From NCBI GenBank assembly GCA_947165425.1, contig CAMVAJ010000001.1, positions 89,663 to 153,662 on the forward strand: a stretch of DNA of 64,000 nt, read 5' to 3'. Below, piece by piece: positions 61,380 through 64,000 of this stretch. Source of the DNA: an uncultured Clostridia bacterium (GTDB lineage Bacteria; Bacillota; Clostridia; Christensenellales; Aristaeellaceae). The notes beneath the pieces were generated by a model. That model made no database searches. It was given only the letters and a program-made list of their open reading frames with translations, and had not been told where the DNA came from. The translations under genes and the position numbers were made by a program. Each line of letters opens with the position of its first letter. The stretch's first letter is position 1.

Positions 61380-63170
61380 TTGAGACAGCAGTTAATCGAC
61401 CTGCGCAAGGCCATGTCCGAGCATCATGTTGACTGGGTGATTGTCCTGACGGATGATTTTCACGCGTCCGAGTATGCGGGAGACCATTTTAAGTGTAGGG
61501 CGTATGTGTCCGGCTTCACCGGAAGCGCTGGCACCCTGCTGGTCGGGCAGGAGTGGGCCGGTCTGTGGACGGACGGCCGCTATTTTCTCCAGGCCGCCCG
61601 CCAGCTGGCAGGTACCGGCATCGACCTGATGAAGATGGCCGAGCCGGGCGTCCCGACCATGAACGAGTATCTCAGCGAGAATCTGAAGTTGGGACAGACG
61701 GTCGCCTTTGACGGACGGACCTTCCCCCAGGCGCGGATGCGGCAGATTGCGAGGATCATTGAAAAGGCCGGCGCCCATCAGCGCGGCGATCTCGACCTTG
61801 TGGGTGAAATCTGGACTGACCGCCCTGCGCTGTCCGCCGAGCCGGTATGGGAGCTGGATGTCAAGTATGCCGGCAAATCCCGCGCCGAGAAGCTGGCGCA
61901 GATCAGGCTTTCGCTACAGGATGCGGATGCCGACTGGCTGATTCTTGGCTCGCTGATGGATGTCTGCTGGCTGACAAACCTGCGCGGTAACGACGTTCAC
62001 TGCACCCCGGTCGTACTGTCCTATTTCGCCCTCTCGCAAAAGGAGGCCGTGCTGTTCGTAAATCCGGCCGTGCTGTCCGATGAAATCAGACACAATCTGA
62101 ATCGGGACGGGGTCCGCGTCCTCCCCTACGACGAGATTACCACCTTTGTTCGCGCACTTCCGCCGGACGCGAAGGTGATGATGGACAGCAATTCGGTCAA
62201 CAGCCTGATCTGGAGCGCTGCGGAGAGCGCGGGCGTGAAGATACTGGATCGCACAGATCCGACTCGCCTTCCCAAGGCTGCGAAAAACGAGGTTGAAGTT
62301 GCCAATTTCCGGGAAGCGCATCTGAAGGACGGCGTCGCGGTCACGCGGCTGATCTACTGGCTGAAGACGCAGGTCGGGCAGATCGAAATGGACGAGCTCT
62401 CCGTGGCGCGCAAGCTGGTTTCCCTCCGCAAGGAGCAGGAAGGCTATCTCGGCGAGAGCTTTGAGCCGATCATCGGGTACGGACCTCACGGCGCAATCAT
62501 CCATTACAGCGCCACGCCGGAGACCAACGTCCCCATCGAGGCAAAGTCCTTCCTCCTGGCCGATACGGGCGGACACTATCTGGAGGGGACCACGGACATT
62601 ACGCGAACCATCGCGATGGGTCCGCTCACCCGGGAGGAGAAGGAGATGTACACCCGCGTTCTGATGGGGCATCTCCGCCTTGGCGCGGCGGTTTTCAAGC
62701 ATGGCGCGACGGGCATGGCCATCGATTATCTCGCGCACTCCGCCCTGTGGGAAATCAATATGGATTACAACCATGGGACCGGTCACGGCGTGGGCTATGT
62801 CCTCAGCGTACATGAAGGCCCTCAGTCTTTCTTCTGGCGCAGCCGGGACGGCAAACCCGGTGCGGTACTGGAACCCGGGATGATCACGAGCGATGAGCCG
62901 GGCGTCTACCTGGAGGGCAAATTCGGCATCCGCCTCGAGAACCTGACCGTCGTATGCGACGGCGTGACAAACGAGTATGGCCGTTTCCTGCACCTGGAGT
63001 ATCTGACCATGGTGCCATTCGATCTGGACGCGGTCGTTCCGGAGCTCATGTCGAGCCGGGATATCCAGCTGCTCAACGCCTATCATCAGCAAGTCCGGGA
63101 GCATATTCTTCCGCGTCTTCGCGATGAAGGGGAGCGGAATTGGCTGACTCAAGCAACGCGGGCTATTTGA
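61380..63170 (+). CDS. Xaa-Pro aminopeptidase (M24 family)
   Basis: 596 residues, of the long three-domain type: two creatinase-like N-terminal domains (about 1-300) and the pitta-bread metallopeptidase (about 310-530) with LADTGGHYLEGTTDITRT (two metal Asp), NHGTGHGVGY (metal His) and ITSDEPGVY (metal Glu). It removes the first residue before proline. The start is TTG at 61380 with GGGAG 12 bases ahead. Confidence 0.93.
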   Translation: MRQQLIDLRKAMSEHHVDWVIVLTDDFHASEYAGDHFKCRAYVSGFTGSAGTLLVGQEWAGLWTDGRYFLQAARQLAGTGIDLMKMAEPGVPTMNEYLSENLKLGQTVAFDGRTFPQARMRQIARIIEKAGAHQRGDLDLVGEIWTDRPALSAEPVWELDVKYAGKSRAEKLAQIRLSLQDADADWLILGSLMDVCWLTNLRGNDVHCTPVVLSYFALSQKEAVLFVNPAVLSDEIRHNLNRDGVRVLPYDEITTFVRALPPDAKVMMDSNSVNSLIWSAAESAGVKILDRTDPTRLPKAAKNEVEVANFREAHLKDGVAVTRLIYWLKTQVGQIEMDELSVARKLVSLRKEQEGYLGESFEPIIGYGPHGAIIHYSATPETNVPIEAKSFLLADTGGHYLEGTTDITRTIAMGPLTREEKEMYTRVLMGHLRLGAAVFKHGATGMAIDYLAHSALWEINMDYNHGTGHGVGYVLSVHEGPQSFFWRSRDGKPGAVLEPGMITSDEPGVYLEGKFGIRLENLTVVCDGVTNEYGRFLHLEYLTMVPFDLDAVVPELMSSRDIQLLNAYHQQVREHILPRLRDEGERNWLTQATRAI

Positions 63171-63193
63171 TCGAAAGCGGGTGACGTGCAAAC

Positions 63194-63910
63194 ATGCGCA
63201 AAGGCGAGGAAACCAGAAATGAATTCCTGCAGATTGCGGAACGCTTGTTCTGCGCGCAGGGTTACGAGGAGACGAGTATCCAGAATATCCTGGACGCGGC
63301 GCATGGCAGCAAAGGCGGATTCTATCATCACTTTGTGAGCAAAGAGGACGTCCTCCGCCAGCTCTGCGAACGCCGCGCGGCGTCCTCCGCGGAGCGTACC
63401 GCGCAGGAGATTGCCGACGGGCAGCTTGCCCCGCTGGATCAGCTGAGCCTGGTGCTTGGCCGCGCAATGCCCATTCACCGCGAAGATCTGAGCTTTATGT
63501 GTATGATGATGCCGATCCTGGATCGCAAGGAAGGCATGACGGTTCGCTTGGCCTTTCAGGAGGCGATGATCGAAGTCTATCTCCCGCTCTTGCAAAAAGC
63601 CGTTCAGAGATGCGTGGATGAGTCGCTCATTTTTCCGGTCTCGTCGGATGTTGAAAAGCCGGTCCTGATCCTTCTTCAATTCTGCTGGGCTGAGGCGGCC
63701 GCGCATCTGATCAGCGACGCGCGCGGAGGAAACCTGACGGACGCGGGCATTCTGCTGGATATTCTGACCGTGTATCGGAAATCTGTCGAAGCGCTTCTGA
63801 ACACACCCTATGGCTTCATCGACCTGATGCCGCTCAGCGACTGGACCGCCTTCGCCGAGGAGGCCTGCCGCAGGATGTTTGTCAGCGCCAAAACCTCGCG
63901 GTGGGGCTGA
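63194..63910 (+). CDS. TetR family transcriptional regulator
   Basis: 238 residues. The N-terminal helix-turn-helix (about 8-55) reads TSIQNILDAAHGSKGGFYHHFVSKEDVL, the classical TetR pattern. The C-terminal ligand domain is not assignable. It follows the aminopeptidase by 23 bases and may share its message. A GGGTGACG sits ahead of the ATG. Confidence 0.9.
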   Translation: MRKGEETRNEFLQIAERLFCAQGYEETSIQNILDAAHGSKGGFYHHFVSKEDVLRQLCERRAASSAERTAQEIADGQLAPLDQLSLVLGRAMPIHREDLSFMCMMMPILDRKEGMTVRLAFQEAMIEVYLPLLQKAVQRCVDESLIFPVSSDVEKPVLILLQFCWAEAAAHLISDARGGNLTDAGILLDILTVYRKSVEALLNTPYGFIDLMPLSDWTAFAEEACRRMFVSAKTSRWG

Positions 63911-63955
63911 GGTTTGCTTCAGAGTAACGTAAAACGCCGGCTGTGTGATATGCTC

Positions 63956-64000
63956 CCCCTGAAGTAGACACTGGAAAAACACAAACCAGTGGACTTCGGG
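63956..64000. repeat. Imperfect inverted repeat at window edge, possible mobile-element end
   Basis: GAAGT-AGA-CACTGG (63961-63974) is followed 11 bases later by CCAGTG-G-ACTTC (63986-63997), with CCC/GGG flanks. Such terminal hairpins with CCCCTGAAGTAGACA-like ends occur at insertion sequence boundaries, but the window stops here, so no transposase can be seen. Confidence 0.35.

Overview
The window is a gene-dense (about 58% G+C by eye) chromosomal segment from a bacterium of the phylum Bacillota, most likely a high-G+C member of the class Clostridia. The evidence is gene order: dprA-topA-trmFO-hslV-hslU, ylxM-ffh-rpsP-khpA, mutS-mutL-miaA-ynbB, phoH-pgpH-ybeY-cdd-era and the radical-SAM pair TIGR03960/TIGR03936-rng are all Bacillota arrangements. 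Transketolase is split into two genes, lexA has a Gram-positive type SOS box, and no outer-membrane genes are seen. I cannot name the genus from sequence alone.

Layout. 1-8.3 kb: a truncated L,D-transpeptidase, cvpA, a CadC/SmtB-type metal sensor, class II fructose-bisphosphate aldolase, a DUF4097 protein, ybaB-recR, rmuC, and a GMP-synthase-like protein with a dead glutaminase domain. 8.4-13.1 kb: a nucleoside-type (BMP) ABC importer with one binding protein, a double ATPase and two permeases. 13.2-19.9 kb: dprA, topA, trmFO, hslV, hslU. 19.9-20.3 kb: a 400-bp gene-free stretch with a strong promoter, three strong inverted pairings and a possible pseudoknot. 20.3-25.7 kb: a tyrosine recombinase, a cytidylate-kinase-like protein, a cluster of DnaA-box-like sites, ftsH, and the lexA-fRMsr operon. 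25.8-33.8 kb: tRNA-Arg(CCG), a Rho protein with an altered ATPase site, khpA, rpsP, ffh, ylxM, a coiled-coil protein, a lipid kinase and split transketolase. 33.8-51 kb: a long minus-strand run of DNA repair, tRNA modification and RNA metabolism genes, including a ybeY-cdd fusion. 51-64 kb: an orphan solute-binding protein, a galactokinase-family protein, an ABC exporter, a reverse rubrerythrin next to the broken tail of a second copy, a PII-like protein coupled to a cation/proton antiporter, an XRE regulator, prfC behind a tiny upstream ORF, an M24 aminopeptidase and a TetR regulator.

Most of the window is housekeeping. The parts that deserve a second look are: (1) the structured RNA candidate upstream of the tyrosine recombinase, plus a 36-bp inverted repeat beside it; (2) the Rho protein that keeps its RNA-binding domain but has lost the Walker A hydroxyl residue and the conserved arginine of the SGTR motif; (3) the GuaA-like protein with all three glutaminase catalytic residues replaced and the XMP loop missing; (4) a six-codon ORF (MWLCPP, stop UGA-C) before prfC, whose termination context and position suggest autoregulation of release factor 3; (5) a dense DnaA-box cluster between ftsH and its neighbour; (6) the PII-like/antiporter gene pair.

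Limits: all calls come from reading the sequence and the supplied ORF translations. No database search, folding program or alignment was run. Promoters, terminators and RNA structures are pattern matches.
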